A DNA stretch of 64,000 bases from Micromonospora sediminimaris. GTDB lineage: Bacteria > Actinomycetota > Actinomycetes > Mycobacteriales > Micromonosporaceae. This document shows positions 10,819 through 23,550 of the stretch, piece by piece. The first letter of the stretch is position 1. Each line of letters starts with the position of its first letter. The DNA lies in the NCBI GenBank assembly GCA_900112325.1, contig FOLJ01000008.1, positions 62,001-126,000 of the forward strand, read 5' to 3'. Position numbers and translations under genes: made by a program. The notes below the pieces were generated by a model. It saw only the letters and a list, made by a program, of their open reading frames with translations, was not told the origin of the DNA and ran no database searches.

Positions 10819-13800
10819 TCACTGGGCGGACCGGAGGGTGGCGTGGAGGGCCTGGAGGGGGCGTACCTGCATGTCGCCGCGGATCCTCGCCTCGATTCCC
10901 ATGACCGCGGCGGCGGCGCCGGGGACGGTGGTGACGCAGGGGATGTCGGCGGTGACCGCGGCGCTGCGGATCTCGTAACCGTCCGAGCGGGCGCTGGCAC
11001 CCGAACCCTGTGGCGTGTTGATCACAAGAGCGACGTGGCCACCGAGGATCAACGACACCGCGTCGTCCTCGGAATCGGCCTCGTAGTGCTTCGGGACCTG
11101 CTCGCAGGCGATGCCGTGCCGGCGCAGCACCTCGGCGGTACCGCTGGTCGCGACGATGTCGAAGCCGAGATCGGCCAGCCGCTTGATCGGGAAGATCATG
11201 CCGCGCTTGTCGCGGTTGGCCACCGAGACGAAGATCCTGCCCTCGGTCGGCAGCGACCCGTACGCCGCCGACTGTGACTTGGCGAAGGCGTGCCCGAAGG
11301 CGGTGTCGATCCCCATCACCTCGCCTGTCGACTTCATCTCCGGGCCGAGCAGCGAATCCACCCCCTTGCCCGCCGGGGTACGGAACCGCTTGAACGGCAG
11401 CACCGCCTCCTTCACCGCGATCGGGGCGTCCGGCGGCAGCGAACCGCCGTCCCCGGTCGTCGGCAACATGCCCTCGGCGCGCAACTCGGCCAGGGTCGCG
11501 CCGAGCGCGATCCGGGCCGCCGCCTTCGCCAGCGGCACCGCCGTGGCCTTCGAGACGAACGGCACGGTACGCGAGGCGCGCGGGTTGGCCTCCAGCACGT
11601 ACAGCGCGTCGTCCTTCAGCGCGTACTGCACGTTGAGCAGCCCGCGTACGCCGATGCCCCGCGCGATGGCCTCGGTGTACCGGCGGACCTGGGCCACGTG
11701 CGAACTGGCCAGGGTGATCGGCGGCAGGGCGCAGGAGGAGTCGCCGGAGTGGATGCCCGCCTCCTCGATGTGCTCCATGATCCCGCCGAGGTAGACCGCG
11801 CCGTCGGCGTCGCAGAGCGCGTCCACGTCGATCTCGATGGCGTCGTCGAGGAAACTGTCGACAAGCACCGGATGGTCCGGCGAGATGTCGGTGGCCCGGC
11901 CGATGTAGTCGCGCAGCGTGGCGTCGTCGTAGACGATCTCCATACCCCGCCCGCCGAGCACGTACGACGGCCGGACCAGCACCGGGTAGCCGATCTCGTC
12001 GGCGATCTCCTTCGCCTCCTCGTACGAGGTGGCGGTGCCGTGGTCCGGCGCGCGCAGGCCGGCCCGGGCCAGCAGCGATCCGAAGGCGCCACGTTCCTCG
12101 GCCAGGTGGATCGACTCCGGTGAGGTACCCACCACCGGCACCCCGGCGTCCTTGAGTCGCTGGGCCAGTCCGAGCGGGGTCTGCCCACCCAGCTGCACGA
12201 TCACGCCGACCACGCCCGGCCCGCCGACGGCCCGGCCGGAGGAGTCCTCCGCGTGCCAGACCTCCAGCACGTCCTCGAAGGTCAGCGGCTCGAAGTAGAG
12301 CCGGTCGGCGGTGTCGTAGTCGGTGGAGACGGTCTCCGGATTGCAGTTGACCATGACGGTCTCGTAGGACCCCTTCAGGGCCATGACCGCGTGCACGCAG
12401 GAGTAGTCGAACTCGATGCCCTGCCCGATCCGGTTCGGTCCGGAACCCAGGATCAGCACCTTGGGCCGCGCCGAGCCGGCCACCTCCGTCTCCTCGTCAT
12501 AAGCGGAGTAGTGGTACGGGGTGGTGGCCTCGAACTCCGCGGCGCAGGTGTCCACCGTCTTGTAGACCGGCCGGAGGCCGAGGCGGTGCCGCAGCGTACG
12601 GACCCCGTCCTCGGCGGCCAGTTCGGGACGCAGCGCGGCAAGCTGCCGGTCGGAGAGGCCGGCCCGCTTCGCCCGGCGCAGCAGCTCCGCGTCCAGCACC
12701 GGCGCCGCCACGATCTCCGCACGCAACTCGACCAGGGCGGCGATCTGGTCCAGGAACCACGGGTCGATGCCGCCGGAGGCGGCGCTGACCTCGGCGATCG
12801 AGGCACCGAGCCGCAACGCCCGCTCCACCGTGTAGAGCCGCCCGTCGTGCGGCATGCCCAGCGCGGCGAGGGTGTTCTCCTTCGTCGCCCCGACCGGGTC
12901 GGGCACGGTCCAGAAGCCGGCGGCCTTGGTCTCCATCGAGCGCATCGCCTTGTTCAGCGCCTCGGGGAAGTTGCGCCCGAGGCTCATCGCCTCGCCGACC
13001 GACTTCATCGTGGTGGTCAGCTCCGGATCCGCGCCGGGGAACTTCTCGAACGCGAACCGGGGGATCTTCACCACCACGTAGTCAAGCGTCGGCTCGAACG
13101 CGGCCGGCGTCTTGCGGGTGATGTCGTTGGGGATCTCATCGAGGGTGTAGCCGATGGCCAGCTTCGCGGCGATCTTCGCGATCGGGAAGCCGGTCGCCTT
13201 CGACGCCAGCGCCGACGAGCGGGACACCCGCGGGTTCATCTCAATGACGACGATGCGACCGTCGGCCGGGTTCACCGCGAACTGGATGTTGCAGCCACCG
13301 GTGTCCACGCCGACCTCGCGCAGCACCGCGATGCCCAGATCCCGCAGGTGCTGGTACTCCCGGTCGGTGAGCGTCATGGCCGGCGCCACGGTCACGCTGT
13401 CACCGGTGTGCACGCCCATCGGGTCGACGTTCTCGATCGAGCAGACCACCACCACGTTGTCGTGGCGGTCCCGCATGAGTTCGAGTTCGTACTCCTTCCA
13501 GCCGAGCACGCTCTCCTCGATGAGCACCTCGTGCACCGGGCTGGCAGCCAGCCCGGCACCCGCGATGCGTTCCAGGTCGGCATCGGTGTGCGCCATGCCC
13601 GAACCGAGACCACCCATGGTGAACGACGGCCGGATCACCACCGGCAGGCCCAGCTCGGCCACCGTCTCGCGGACCTCGTCCATCGAGTGGCAGACCCGCG
13701 AACGCGGCACCAGGCTCGCCGGATCCTCGACGCCGAGGCGTACGCCGGCCTTCGCCACGATCTCCTTGAACAGCTGCCGGTCCTCGCCGCGCCGGATCGC

Positions 13801-14163
13801 GTCGATGTTCGCGCCGATCAGCTCGACGCCGTACTTCTCCAGCACCCCGGCCTCGTGCAACGCCACGGCGGTGTTCAGGGCGGTCTGCCCACCCAGGGTG
13901 GGCAGCACCGCGTCCGGACGCTCCTTGGCGATGACCAGCTCGACGAACTCCGGGGTGATCGGCTCGACGTAGGTGGCGTCGGCGAACTCCGGGTCGGTCA
14001 TGATGGTGGCCGGATTGGAGTTGACCAGGCTGACCCGGATCCCCTCGGCGCGCAGTACCCGGCACGCCTGAGTACCCGAGTAGTCGAACTCGCAGGCCTG
14101 TCCGATGACGATCGGTCCCGACCCGATCACCAGGATGTGCTTGAGATCGGTCCGCTTAGGCAT
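10819..14163 (-). CDS. carB: Carbamoyl-phosphate synthase, large subunit
   Basis: Makes carbamoyl phosphate from bicarbonate, ammonia and two ATP; feeds pyrimidine and arginine synthesis. 1114 aa. Start ATG 14163 ([17 protein letters not shown]) with GGGGGG nine nt upstream. Two homologous ATP-grasp halves are evident: first [18 protein letters not shown], second [17 protein letters not shown] near residue 565. The C-terminal MGS-like regulatory domain ([15 protein letters not shown] onward) binds allosteric effectors. It overlaps the carA end by 8 nt. Confidence 0.98.
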   Translation of the reverse strand: MPKRTDLKHILVIGSGPIVIGQACEFDYSGTQACRVLRAEGIRVSLVNSNPATIMTDPEFADATYVEPITPEFVELVIAKERPDAVLPTLGGQTALNTAVALHEAGVLEKYGVELIGANIDAIRRGEDRQLFKEIVAKAGVRLGVEDPASLVPRSRVCHSMDEVRETVAELGLPVVIRPSFTMGGLGSGMAHTDADLERIAGAGLAASPVHEVLIEESVLGWKEYELELMRDRHDNVVVVCSIENVDPMGVHTGDSVTVAPAMTLTDREYQHLRDLGIAVLREVGVDTGGCNIQFAVNPADGRIVVIEMNPRVSRSSALASKATGFPIAKIAAKLAIGYTLDEIPNDITRKTPAAFEPTLDYVVVKIPRFAFEKFPGADPELTTTMKSVGEAMSLGRNFPEALNKAMRSMETKAAGFWTVPDPVGATKENTLAALGMPHDGRLYTVERALRLGASIAEVSAASGGIDPWFLDQIAALVELRAEIVAAPVLDAELLRRAKRAGLSDRQLAALRPELAAEDGVRTLRHRLGLRPVYKTVDTCAAEFEATTPYHYSAYDEETEVAGSARPKVLILGSGPNRIGQGIEFDYSCVHAVMALKGSYETVMVNCNPETVSTDYDTADRLYFEPLTFEDVLEVWHAEDSSGRAVGGPGVVGVIVQLGGQTPLGLAQRLKDAGVPVVGTSPESIHLAEERGAFGSLLARAGLRAPDHGTATSYEEAKEIADEIGYPVLVRPSYVLGGRGMEIVYDDATLRDYIGRATDISPDHPVLVDSFLDDAIEIDVDALCDADGAVYLGGIMEHIEEAGIHSGDSSCALPPITLASSHVAQVRRYTEAIARGIGVRGLLNVQYALKDDALYVLEANPRASRTVPFVSKATAVPLAKAAARIALGATLAELRAEGMLPTTGDGGSLPPDAPIAVKEAVLPFKRFRTPAGKGVDSLLGPEMKSTGEVMGIDTAFGHAFAKSQSAAYGSLPTEGRIFVSVANRDKRGMIFPIKRLADLGFDIVATSGTAEVLRRHGIACEQVPKHYEADSEDDAVSLILGGHVALVINTPQGSGASARSDGYEIRSAAVTADIPCVTTVPGAAAAVMGIEARIRGDMQVRPLQALHATLRSAQ

Positions 14164-15316
14164 TGGTACGCCCCCCACTGAGAGCCCGGCCGTCGATCAG
14201 CTCGGCGAAGCGGTCGAAGAGATAGTCCGCGTCGTGCGGGCCGGCCGCCGCCTCCGGGTGGTACTGAACGGTGAAGGCGGGCACGTCGCGCGCCCGCAGC
14301 CCTTCGACCACGTTGTCGTTGAGGCAGACATGCGACACCTGGACGCCGCCGAACTCGGTCTCGATCACCTGGTCCGGCACCACCGCGCCCGGCCGTGCCC
14401 CGGGCACCTGCACCGCGAAGCCGTGGTTGTGGCTGGTCACCTCGACCTTGCCGGTGACCCGGTCGAGCACGGGCTGGTTGATGCCCCGGTGGCCGTAACC
14501 GAGCTTGTAGGTGCCGAAGCCGAGCGCCCGGCCGAGGATCTGGCTGCCGAAGCAGATGCCGAACAGCGGCACCTCGCGGCGCAGCACCTCGCGGGCCAGC
14601 GCGACCGGCGCGTCGGCGGTCGCCGGGTCACCGGGGCCCGGTGAGAAGAAGACCGCGTCGGCGCCGGTGGCCAGCAGGTCCTCGATTGTCGAGTGGGCCG
14701 GCAGCACGTGGGTGGTCACGCCCCGGGCGGCGAGCCGGCGCGGCACGTTGCGCTTGATGCCCAGGTCCAGCGCGGCCACCGTGAACCGGTGCTCGCCCTC
14801 GGCGTCGACCACGTACGGCGTCGCGGTCGTCACCTCGGCGGAGAGGTCCGCGCCGAGCATCTGCGGCGACTGGCGGACCCGTTCGAGCAGCGCCCGGGGA
14901 TCGTCCTCGACGCTGGAGACGCCCACCCGCATCGCGCCACGTTCGCGCAGGTGACGGGTGAGGGCCCGGGTGTCCACGCCGCTGATGCCGACCACGCCCT
15001 CGGTGGCCAGCCGGTCCTCCAGCCCGCCGGTGGCCCGCCAGTTGGAGCTGATCCTGGCCGGGTCACGCACCACGTAACCGGCCACCCAGATCCGGCGTGA
15101 CTCGTCGTCGGAGGTGTTGACGCCGGTGTTACCGATGTGTGGAGCGGTCTGCACCACCACCTGACGGTGGTACGACGGGTCGGTCAGCGTCTCCTGGTAA
15201 CCGGTCATCCCGGTGTTGAAGACCGCCTCGCCGAAGGTCTCCCCGACGCTGCCGTACGCCTCGCCGTGGAAGGTGCGCCCGTCCTCCAGGACGAGAAGAG
15301 CCGACCTGCGCTTCAC
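14156..15316 (-). CDS. carA: Carbamoyl-phosphate synthase, small (glutaminase) subunit
   Basis: Hydrolyses glutamine and channels ammonia to CarB. 386 aa. N-terminal CPSase small-chain domain ([35 protein letters not shown]) and a C-terminal class-I amidotransferase with the nucleophile Cys in [12 protein letters not shown] and the catalytic His/Glu in [13 protein letters not shown]. The residue after GICFG is Ser rather than the His of many enzymes; I treat this as family variation. Start GTG 15316 overlaps the pyrC stop as GTGA. Confidence 0.98.
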   Translation of the reverse strand: MKRRSALLVLEDGRTFHGEAYGSVGETFGEAVFNTGMTGYQETLTDPSYHRQVVVQTAPHIGNTGVNTSDDESRRIWVAGYVVRDPARISSNWRATGGLEDRLATEGVVGISGVDTRALTRHLRERGAMRVGVSSVEDDPRALLERVRQSPQMLGADLSAEVTTATPYVVDAEGEHRFTVAALDLGIKRNVPRRLAARGVTTHVLPAHSTIEDLLATGADAVFFSPGPGDPATADAPVALAREVLRREVPLFGICFGSQILGRALGFGTYKLGYGHRGINQPVLDRVTGKVEVTSHNHGFAVQVPGARPGAVVPDQVIETEFGGVQVSHVCLNDNVVEGLRARDVPAFTVQYHPEAAAGPHDADYLFDRFAELIDGRALSGGRTNA

Positions 15317-16590
15317 TTGAGAGCCTTTCCGTCCAGGACCGTCGCCTCGCCACGCAGGAAGGTCGCCACGATGCGACCCGGCAGCGTCATCCGGGCGTAC
15401 GGGGTGTTGCGACTACGGCTGGCCAGTTCCGCCGGCTCGATCACCCGACGGGCCGCCGGGTCGACCAGGGTGAGGGTGGCCGGTGCCCCGGGGGCCGGGT
15501 CGTGGCCGTGTTCGGTGAGCCCGGCGATCCGGGCCGGCGTACGGGACATCCGCTCGGCGATCAGGTCCCACTGCGGACCCAGCACGTCGAGCGCGATGGA
15601 CAGCGCCGTCTCCAGCCCGAGCATGCCCGGCCGGGCGTACGCCCACTCGCACTCCTTGTCCTCCACCGCGTGCGGGGCGTGGTCGGTGGCGATGATGTCG
15701 ATCACCCCGTCGACAAGCGCGGCCCGCAGCGCGGCGATGTCGGTCGCGGTACGCAGCGGCGGGTTGACCTTGAAGACGGGGTCGTAGGTCTCGGCACGTG
15801 TGTCGGTGAGCAGCAGGTGATGCGGGGTCACCTCAGCGGTGACGCGTACCCCCCGGGCCTTGGCGTGGCGCAGCACCTCGACGCTGCCGGCGGTGGAGAC
15901 GTGGCAGATGTGCAGCCGGCTGCCGACGTGCTCGGCCAGCAGCACGTCCCGCGCGATGATCGCCTCCTCGGCGACCGCCGGCCAACCGGTCAGGCCCAGC
16001 CGGGTGGAAACCTCACCCTCGTGCATCTGCGCCCCCTCGGTGAGCCGGGGCTCCTCGGCGTGCTGGGCGATGATGCCGTCGAACGCCTTCACGTACTCCA
16101 GCGCACGGCGCATCAGCCGGGGGTCTGCGACACAGTGCCCGTCGTCGGAGAAGATCCGCACCCGGGCCGCCGACTCGGCCATCGCGCCGAGTTCGGCCAG
16201 CCGCTCCCCGGCCAGGCCGACGGTGACCGCGCCGATCGGCTGCACGTCGACCAGCCCGGCCTCGCGGCCGAGCCGCCACACCTGCTCGACCACACCCGCG
16301 GTGTCGGCCACCGGCGAGGTGTTCGCCATCGCGCAGACCGCGGTGTAGCCGCCGAGCGCCGCCGCCCGGGAACCGGTCTCGACCGTCTCGGCGTCCTCCC
16401 GGCCGGGCTCACGCAGGTGGGTGTGCAGGTCGACCAGGCCGGGCAGGGCGACCAGCCCGTCGGCGTCGATCACGGTGGCATCCGACGCGGACAGGCCCGT
16501 GCCGGTCTCGACGACGACGCCGTCGCGGATCAGCAGGTCGGTCGGTGCGGCGCCGAGGATGCTGACGTTCCTGATCAGGTACGAGTTCAC
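15313..16590 (-). CDS. pyrC: Dihydroorotase
   Basis: Zinc amidohydrolase closing carbamoyl-aspartate to dihydroorotate. 425 aa, class-I (multifunctional-type) length. Metal ligands: HTHLREPG near residue 60, a further His in [11 protein letters not shown] and the catalytic Asp in ATDHAPH near residue 305. N-terminal beta-sandwich strand [13 protein letters not shown] 16590 overlaps the pyrB stop (GTGA), so translation is coupled. Confidence 0.98.
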   Translation of the reverse strand: MNSYLIRNVSILGAAPTDLLIRDGVVVETGTGLSASDATVIDADGLVALPGLVDLHTHLREPGREDAETVETGSRAAALGGYTAVCAMANTSPVADTAGVVEQVWRLGREAGLVDVQPIGAVTVGLAGERLAELGAMAESAARVRIFSDDGHCVADPRLMRRALEYVKAFDGIIAQHAEEPRLTEGAQMHEGEVSTRLGLTGWPAVAEEAIIARDVLLAEHVGSRLHICHVSTAGSVEVLRHAKARGVRVTAEVTPHHLLLTDTRAETYDPVFKVNPPLRTATDIAALRAALVDGVIDIIATDHAPHAVEDKECEWAYARPGMLGLETALSIALDVLGPQWDLIAERMSRTPARIAGLTEHGHDPAPGAPATLTLVDPAARRVIEPAELASRSRNTPYARMTLPGRIVATFLRGEATVLDGKALK

Positions 16591-17513
16591 CGGTTGTTCC
16601 CCCCGAGCAGCAGGTAGAGGACGGCCATCCGGACGGAGACACCGTTGGCGACCTGTTCGACGATGGTGGAGCGGGGCGAGTCCGCGACCTCCGGCGTGAT
16701 CTCCATGCCCCGGTTCATCGGGCCGGGATGCATGACGATGGCGTGCTCCGGCAGTCGGCCCATCCGCGGCCCGTCCAGGCCGTAGCGGCGGGCGTACTCG
16801 CGGGCGGACGGGAAGTACGAGTCGTTCATCCGCTCCCGCTGCACCCGCAGCATCATCACCACGTCCGACGAGGGCAGCACCGCGTCGAGGTCGTAGCAGA
16901 CGTCGGTGCCCGGCGCGAGAGCGGCGGCGATGTCGACCGGGATGAGCGTGGGTGGCCCGACCAGGGTCACCTTGGCGCCGAGGGTGGACAGCAGCAACAC
17001 GTTGGAACGGGCCACCCGGGAGTGCAGCACGTCACCGACCACCGCCACCGACAGGCCGGCCAGGCGGCCCAGCCGGGACCGCATCGTGTACGCGTCGAGC
17101 AGCGCCTGGGTGGGGTGCTCGTGGGTGCCGTCGCCGGCGTTGACCACCGAACCGTCGACCCAGTCGGCGAGGCGGTGCGGGGCCCCCGAGGCGGGGTGCC
17201 GGACCACCACCGCGTCGGCCCCCATCGCCTGCAGGGTCAGCGCGGTGTCCTTCAGGCTCTCGCCCTTGGCGACGCTGGAACCCTTCGCCGAGAAGTTGAT
17301 CACGTCGGCGCTGAGCCGTTTGGCCGCCGCCTCGAACGAGATCCGGGTGCGGGTCGAGTCCTCGTAGAAGAGATTCACCACGGTCCTGCCCCGCAGCGCG
17401 GGCAACTTCTTGACCTCGCGACCGGCCACCGCGGCCATCTCGGCGGCGGTGTCCAGGATCTGGGTGGCGGTGTCGGCGTCCAGGTCGGCGCCGGAAAGCA
17501 GGTGCCTGATCAT
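16587..17513 (-). CDS. pyrB: Aspartate carbamoyltransferase catalytic subunit
   Basis: Condenses carbamoyl phosphate with aspartate. 308 aa. Carbamoyl-phosphate site [12 protein letters not shown], then [15 protein letters not shown] and the aspartate-binding [12 protein letters not shown]. No PyrI regulatory subunit is seen, as expected in actinobacteria. ATG 17513 overlaps the pyrR stop (ATGA). Confidence 0.98.
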   Translation of the reverse strand: MIRHLLSGADLDADTATQILDTAAEMAAVAGREVKKLPALRGRTVVNLFYEDSTRTRISFEAAAKRLSADVINFSAKGSSVAKGESLKDTALTLQAMGADAVVVRHPASGAPHRLADWVDGSVVNAGDGTHEHPTQALLDAYTMRSRLGRLAGLSVAVVGDVLHSRVARSNVLLLSTLGAKVTLVGPPTLIPVDIAAALAPGTDVCYDLDAVLPSSDVVMMLRVQRERMNDSYFPSAREYARRYGLDGPRMGRLPEHAIVMHPGPMNRGMEITPEVADSPRSTIVEQVANGVSVRMAVLYLLLGGNNR

Positions 17514-18094
17514 CGGGCCTCCTCCCCGTAGAGCCGGACCTCGTCCGTGCCGTCGGTCTCGACCAGCGTCACCTTGACACTCTCGGCCAGGGCGGTCGGG
17601 ATGTTCTTGCCGACGTAGTCGGCGCGGATCGGTAGCTGCCGGTGTCCCCGGTCGACCAGGACGGCGAGTTGCACCGAAGCGGGCCGCCCAAGGTCACCGA
17701 GCGCGTCGAGGGCCGCCCGGACGGTCCGGCCGGAGAAGAGGACATCGTCGACGAGGACCACCCGCTTGCCGTCGATGCCACCGGCCGGCAACTGGGTGGG
17801 GCCGACCGCCCGGGTGGCGTTCCGGCGCAGGTCGTCGCGATAGAGAGTGATGTCGAGCACGCCGACCGGCACGGAAATGCCCTCGAAGGCGCTGATCCGG
17901 GCGGCGAGCCGGCTGGCGAGGGGGGCACCCCGGGTGGGGATACCGAGCAGCACGGTGTCAGCCGCGCCCTGGGTCTTCTCGAGGATCTGGTGAGCGATGC
18001 GGTCGACCACGCGTTGCAGGTCGGCGCTGGTCAATATCACCTTCACCGAGGGTTGTCGCGGCGGCGACGACGGGGCAGCCGATGGGTAGGCCAC
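17510..18094 (-). CDS. pyrR: PyrR: pyr mRNA-binding regulator / uracil phosphoribosyltransferase
   Basis: Binds UMP or UTP and pyr leader RNA to repress the operon; also converts uracil and PRPP to UMP. 194 aa from GTG 18094 ([12 protein letters not shown]), chosen because AAGGAGG lies seven nt upstream. The PRPP-binding motif [20 protein letters not shown] is intact, and a basic segment ([12 protein letters not shown]) lies in the region used for RNA contact. First gene of pyrR-pyrB-pyrC-carA-carB. A matching RNA site overlaps its own SD region, so it is probably autoregulated at translation. Confidence 0.96.
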   Translation of the reverse strand: MAYPSAAPSSPPRQPSVKVILTSADLQRVVDRIAHQILEKTQGAADTVLLGIPTRGAPLASRLAARISAFEGISVPVGVLDITLYRDDLRRNATRAVGPTQLPAGGIDGKRVVLVDDVLFSGRTVRAALDALGDLGRPASVQLAVLVDRGHRQLPIRADYVGKNIPTALAESVKVTLVETDGTDEVRLYGEEAR

Positions 18095-18100
18095 GGCGGA

Positions 18101-18126
18101 CCTCCTTCCCCGCCTCACGGGACGGG
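18101..18126 (-). promoter_or_regulatory. PyrR-binding RNA loop next to the pyrR SD
   Basis: In the pyr transcript the segment CGUCCCGUGAGGCG (18124-18111) matches the PyrR loop consensus ARUCCNGNGAGGYU at 12 of 14 positions and is closed by a CCCG/CGGG stem (18126-18109). The SD GGGGAAGGAGG (18111-18101) begins inside the 3' side of the stem. Binding of UMP-PyrR here would block ribosome access, the translational mode known from mycobacteria. Confidence 0.75.
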
Positions 18127-18254
18127 TCGTTAAAGGACGTCGGATCCTCCCGGCCGGCCGGGAGTGGCCGGCGCAGGGGCTTCGGCAACGTTACCAGTGG
18201 TCGCCGCCGCCTCGACGCGCGGGCACCAGCTACGACGGCGTCACCCGTCGCCGT

Positions 18255-18276
18255 TGGCTGACTGGCCAGTCAGCCA
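18255..18276. repeat. Perfect 22-bp palindrome between pyrR and bldD
   Basis: Half-site TGGCTGACTGG followed directly by its exact complement, with no spacer. Its position, 134 bp upstream of bldD and 161 bp upstream of pyrR, and its symmetry suggest a dimeric-regulator operator, though a short RNA hairpin is possible. Regulator unknown. Confidence 0.7.
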
Positions 18277-18409
18277 GGCGAAACGGGACAACTCACCCGG
18301 GGTACACAACGGGAAGATCGCGACCACTTGACCACGTGTACGAATCCCCGTACCGTCACGCTCCGTAGCGAATCGCTGGGAGAACCCGAGCAGCACTGGG
18401 AGTGTCCGA

Positions 18410-18898
18410 ATGCCCTCTGAATACGCCAAGTCTCTGGGCGCCCGCCTGCGCTCCATCCGCCAGCAGCAGGGCCTGTCCCTGCAGGGGGTGGAGGAGAAGT
18501 CGAACGGGCGTTGGAAGGCGGTTGTGGTCGGCTCGTACGAGCGCGGCGACCGGGCCGTCACGGTGTCCCGTCTGGCCGAGCTGGCCGAGTTCTACCGCGT
18601 GCCGGTCTCGGAGTTGCTGCCCGACGGCAGCGGGGTACGACACGAACCCACCAGCAAGATCGTTCTGGACCTGGAGCGCCTCTACGACGAGGCCAGCGAG
18701 GATCTCGCCTACGTGGCCCGCTACGCGCGCGCCATCCAGCAGCAGCGCGGCGACTACAACGGCCGGGTGCTGTCGATCCGTGCCGACGACCTGCGCGCCC
18801 TCGCGATCGTCTACGACGCCTCGCCGTCCGGCCTGATCGAGCGGCTGACCGAGCACGGCGTACTTGTCGCCGACCCCCGGGCGTTCTTCGCCTCCTGA
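18410..18898 (+). CDS. bldD: BldD, c-di-GMP-responsive developmental repressor
   Basis: Master repressor of sporulation genes; binds DNA as a dimer bridged by tetrameric c-di-GMP. 162 aa from ATG 18410. An N-terminal XRE-type HTH (ARLRSIRQQQGLSLQGVEE, VVVGSYERGDR) covers residues 10-70. The C-terminal domain carries the c-di-GMP signature RGD (residues 113-115), eight residues, then RADD (124-127), i.e. RGD-X8-RxxD, fully conserved. Divergent from the pyr operon and followed immediately by a strong terminator, so probably monocistronic. Confidence 0.97.
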   Translation: MPSEYAKSLGARLRSIRQQQGLSLQGVEEKSNGRWKAVVVGSYERGDRAVTVSRLAELAEFYRVPVSELLPDGSGVRHEPTSKIVLDLERLYDEASEDLAYVARYARAIQQQRGDYNGRVLSIRADDLRALAIVYDASPSGLIERLTEHGVLVADPRAFFAS

Positions 18899-18910
18899 GA
18901 TTCGACCACG

Positions 18911-18945
18911 CGAAAGGGCCCGTGCCGGACGCACGGGCCCTTTCG
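18911..18945. terminator. Bidirectional terminator between bldD and nusB
   Basis: Perfect 15-bp arms CGAAAGGGCCCGTGC (18911-18925) and complement (18931-18945) around a 5-nt loop, ending in TTTCG on the plus strand and TTTCG on the minus strand. Lies 13 nt after bldD and 49 nt past the nusB stop, so it can serve both convergent units. Confidence 0.9.
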
Positions 18946-18993
18946 TCGCTTCCGTCGCTGATGCGCGACGCCCATCGGCGGCGTCCGCCCACC

Positions 18994-19428
18994 TCAACGG
19001 GTGGCGTACTCGGCGATCCGGCCGAGCAGACCGTTGAGGAAGCGGGGCGAGTCGTCGGTCGACATCTGCCGGGCCAGCTCCACCGCCTCGCTGATCGCCA
19101 CCGCGTCATCGATCTCGTCGAGATACAACAGCTCGTAGACTGCGATCCGGGCCAGGTTGCGGTCGACCACAGGCATCCGGTCCAGCGTCCAGCCCTCGGC
19201 GTAGCTGGAGATCAGCTCGTCGATCCGGTCCAGGTGCCCGGCCACCCCCTCGACCAGGCCGACCGCGTACCCGAGGTGGTCGGGACGCGGCTTCTCGATC
19301 CGCTCGACATAGCCGGCCAGCACCTCGACCGGCGGACGATCACGCAGGTCGGCCTCGAAGAGCACGTCCAACGCCCGCTTGCGCGCCTTGCGACGCGCCG
19401 GCATCTGCTGCTTCGGACCCTCGGACAT
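18994..19428 (-). CDS. nusB: Transcription antitermination factor NusB
   Basis: RNA-binding partner of S10/NusE in rRNA antitermination. 144 aa, all-helical fold. Conserved start ARRKARKRALDVLFEAD and the C-terminal half DRNLARIAVYELLYLDEI ... ISEAVELARQMSTDDSPRF are typical. ATG 19428 shares its A with the efp stop (TGATG), giving translational coupling. Confidence 0.97.
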   Translation of the reverse strand: MSEGPKQQMPARRKARKRALDVLFEADLRDRPPVEVLAGYVERIEKPRPDHLGYAVGLVEGVAGHLDRIDELISSYAEGWTLDRMPVVDRNLARIAVYELLYLDEIDDAVAISEAVELARQMSTDDSPRFLNGLLGRIAEYATR

Positions 19429-19985
19429 CAGGCGCGGCCGAGGTAACGGCCGTCGCGGGTGTCGACCTTGATCTTCTCGCCGGTGGTGACGAAGAGCGGC
19501 ACCTGAACGGTCGCGCCCGTCTCCACCGTCGCTGGCTTGTTGCCACCGGTGGACCGGTCGCCCTGCAGGCCCGGCTCCGTGTAGGTGACCTCCAGCACGA
19601 CCGAGGTCGGCAGCTCGACGTAGAGCGGCACGCCCTCGTGGGTGGCCACGATCGCCTCGGCTTCGGGCAGCAGGTAGTTGGCTGCCTCGCCGACCGTCCC
19701 GCCCATAACCGTGATCTGGTCGAACGTCTCCATGTCCATGAAGACGTAGTCCTCGCCGTCGGCGTAGAGATACTGCATCGTGCGCTTGTCGACGGTCGCG
19801 GTCTCAACCTTGGTGCCCGCGTTGAAGGTCTTGTCGACCACCTTGCCGGAGAGCACGTTCTTCAGCGTGGTACGCACAAACGCACCACCCTTACCGGGCT
19901 TGACGTGCTGGAACTCGACGACGGACCAGAGCTCTCCGTCGAGGTTGAGTACCAGGCCGTTCTTCAGGTCGTTGGTGGTGGCCAT
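19428..19985 (-). CDS. efp: Translation elongation factor P
   Basis: Relieves ribosome stalling at polyproline, which matters here because the window encodes a roughly 1000-aa protein full of proline runs. 185 aa, three beta-barrels. The tRNA-contacting loop reads KPGKGGAF, with Lys at the tip; no EpmA/EpmB-type modification gene is nearby. C-terminal signature around [24 protein letters not shown] 19985. Cotranscribed with nusB; the gap to aroQ is unusually long at 502 nt. Confidence 0.98.
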   Translation of the reverse strand: MATTNDLKNGLVLNLDGELWSVVEFQHVKPGKGGAFVRTTLKNVLSGKVVDKTFNAGTKVETATVDKRTMQYLYADGEDYVFMDMETFDQITVMGGTVGEAANYLLPEAEAIVATHEGVPLYVELPTSVVLEVTYTEPGLQGDRSTGGNKPATVETGATVQVPLFVTTGEKIKVDTRDGRYLGRA

Positions 19986-20487
19986 TTCCTGCCTTGATCA
20001 TCATTTGGCGGACAGACCTGGCAAGTCTACTAGCCGCCTCGCGACCCGCCGACCGCCGTCGGCCGCCCGCGAAGGTCCACCGCCGGTCGACAGGTCCAGC
20101 CCGGCTCGGCCTGCCAGCATGCGGCGCACTGAACCCGCCTGTGCAGCACTGTCAGTGACACTCCGCCCCGCCCCCGACTTATCAACCCGCTCCCTTTGCT
20201 CTGCTTCAACCCACGCTACAGTCACTGTCGGTGGCGACAACACCGTACGTCGTCGCCAACGTGCTCCCGAAAGTGCTGCTCAGCCGCTAGTGCGTGGGTT
20301 GAAGCAGAGCAAAGGGTGGAAGGGGTTGTTGGGCGGGGGCGGTGACTGCTCACTGAGAGTAGATGTCACCAAACGTAGTTGCGGCCATGAATGAGGTGCA
20401 GCCGAGCCGTCAGCCGACCTTGCCAGCAGGTCGAAGGCCGAACGGTCCGGTCGCCAGCCGGCTCGGGACGTCAGGCGGCTCGGGACG
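19986..20487. other. Intergenic region between efp and aroQ
   Basis: 502 nt without a supportable gene. It holds the efp upstream region (19986-20060), the long inverted-repeat element at 20192-20316, and near the aroQ stop a 17-bp direct duplication CGGCTCGGGACGTCAGG (around 20459-20492). Short open frames here have no SD and no recognisable product. Confidence 0.7.
20192..20316. repeat. Long inverted repeat, TGCTCTGCTTCA family, copy 2
   Basis: Perfect 25-bp arms at 20192-20216 and 20292-20316 (arm core TTTGCTCTGCTTCAACCC) enclose 75 nt, which themselves contain a smaller stem of GGCGAC/GTCGCC type. The 125-bp unit with long terminal inverted repeats and no coding capacity resembles a MITE-like or REP-like element. 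Shares arms with the element at 9566-9640. Confidence 0.8.
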
Positions 20488-22698
<2,211 letters not shown>

Positions 22699-22717
<19 letters not shown>

Positions 22718-23502
22718 TCTCGACGCACGGGGCCGAGCACGCCGCCAGCGTCGGCCCGGCACTGCTCGTACCGCTGCTGGCCGGCTGGCTCTACCTGGCC
22801 GCCGCGTTGCGGCAGCGGGCCCCCGACCGGGCCGGCTGGAGCCACTGGCGCACGGCGGCCTTCGCCGTCGGGTGCGCCCTGCTCGCCATCGCCCTGTTGT
22901 TGCCGGCGGACGACTTCGCCGCGCACATGTGGCAGCATCTGCTGCTCGGCATGCTGGCGCCGCTGGGGCTGGTGCTCGGCGCACCCGGCATCCTGGCGCT
23001 GCGCTGCGTCGACCGGCGGACCGGACGGGCGGCGCTGCGGAAGTTGAGCCATCCGGCGTTGCGACCACTGACCCACCCGGTCACCGGGTTGCTGCTCACC
23101 GCCGGCGGGCTGTGGCTGCTCTACCTCACCCCGCTGTACCGGGCCACCCTCGACAGCGCGGCCCTGCACGACCTGGTCAACCTGCACTTCCTGCTCAGCG
23201 GGCTGCTGTTCACCTGGTCGATCGCCGGCCCGGAACCCTACCCGCACCGGGCCCGCGTACCGGTCCGGCTGGTGGTGCTCGGCGCGGCGGTGGTCGCCCA
23301 CGCCAGCCTCGCCCAACTGATGTACGCGGGCCTGCTTGTCGACGTGCCGGCGACTGCGGAGCAGCTGCGCGCCGGCGCGACGGTGATGTACTACGGCGGC
23401 GACCTCGCCGAGATCCTGCTCGCCCTCGCCCTGCTGACCACCTGGCGTCCCCGGCCGCGACGCCGCCGGACGGTCGGCACCCCCGTCACCGCCGGATCCT
23501 GA
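22699..23502 (+). CDS. CtaG-like cytochrome c oxidase assembly / caa3-type membrane protein
   Basis: About 267 aa, with seven or so hydrophobic segments. Matches the caa3_CtaG pattern: HMWQHLLLGMLAPLGLVLGAP, LLLYLTPLYRATLDSAALHDLVNLHFLLSGLLFTW and the C-terminal MYYGGDLAEILLALAL with conserved His and Asp. Likely role is copper delivery or assembly of an oxidase; no oxidase subunit is in the window. GTG 22699 is the favoured start (GTG 22684 is possible). It ends 48 nt from the convergent aroK, with a 12-bp palindrome GTGGGGCCCCAC (23509-23520) between. Confidence 0.85.
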
Positions 23503-23550
23503 ACCCGGGTGGGGCCCCACGCCACCAGCCGACACCGCCAGAACCGAGCG

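Larger units (their letters stand above)
18095..18409. promoter_or_regulatory. pyrR-bldD divergent control region
   Basis: 315 nt between divergent starts. It contains the PyrR site, a GC-rich hairpin (GGCCGGCCGG around 18151-18160) in the pyr leader, a perfect 22-bp palindrome (18255-18276) and, nearer bldD, TTGACCACGTGTACG (18329-18343), a dyad centred on CACGTG with partial similarity to BldD-type operators. Promoters for both operons must lie here; no convincing -10/-35 pair stands out. Confidence 0.5.

Noticed and set aside
18325-18360. tRNA-like T-loop (GTACGAATCC)
   Set aside because: No acceptor stem, D-arm or anticodon arm could be built around it.
20001-20243. Small 80-codon minus-strand gene upstream of efp
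   Set aside because: No SD, no hydrophobic or conserved pattern, and it runs through the inverted-repeat arm.
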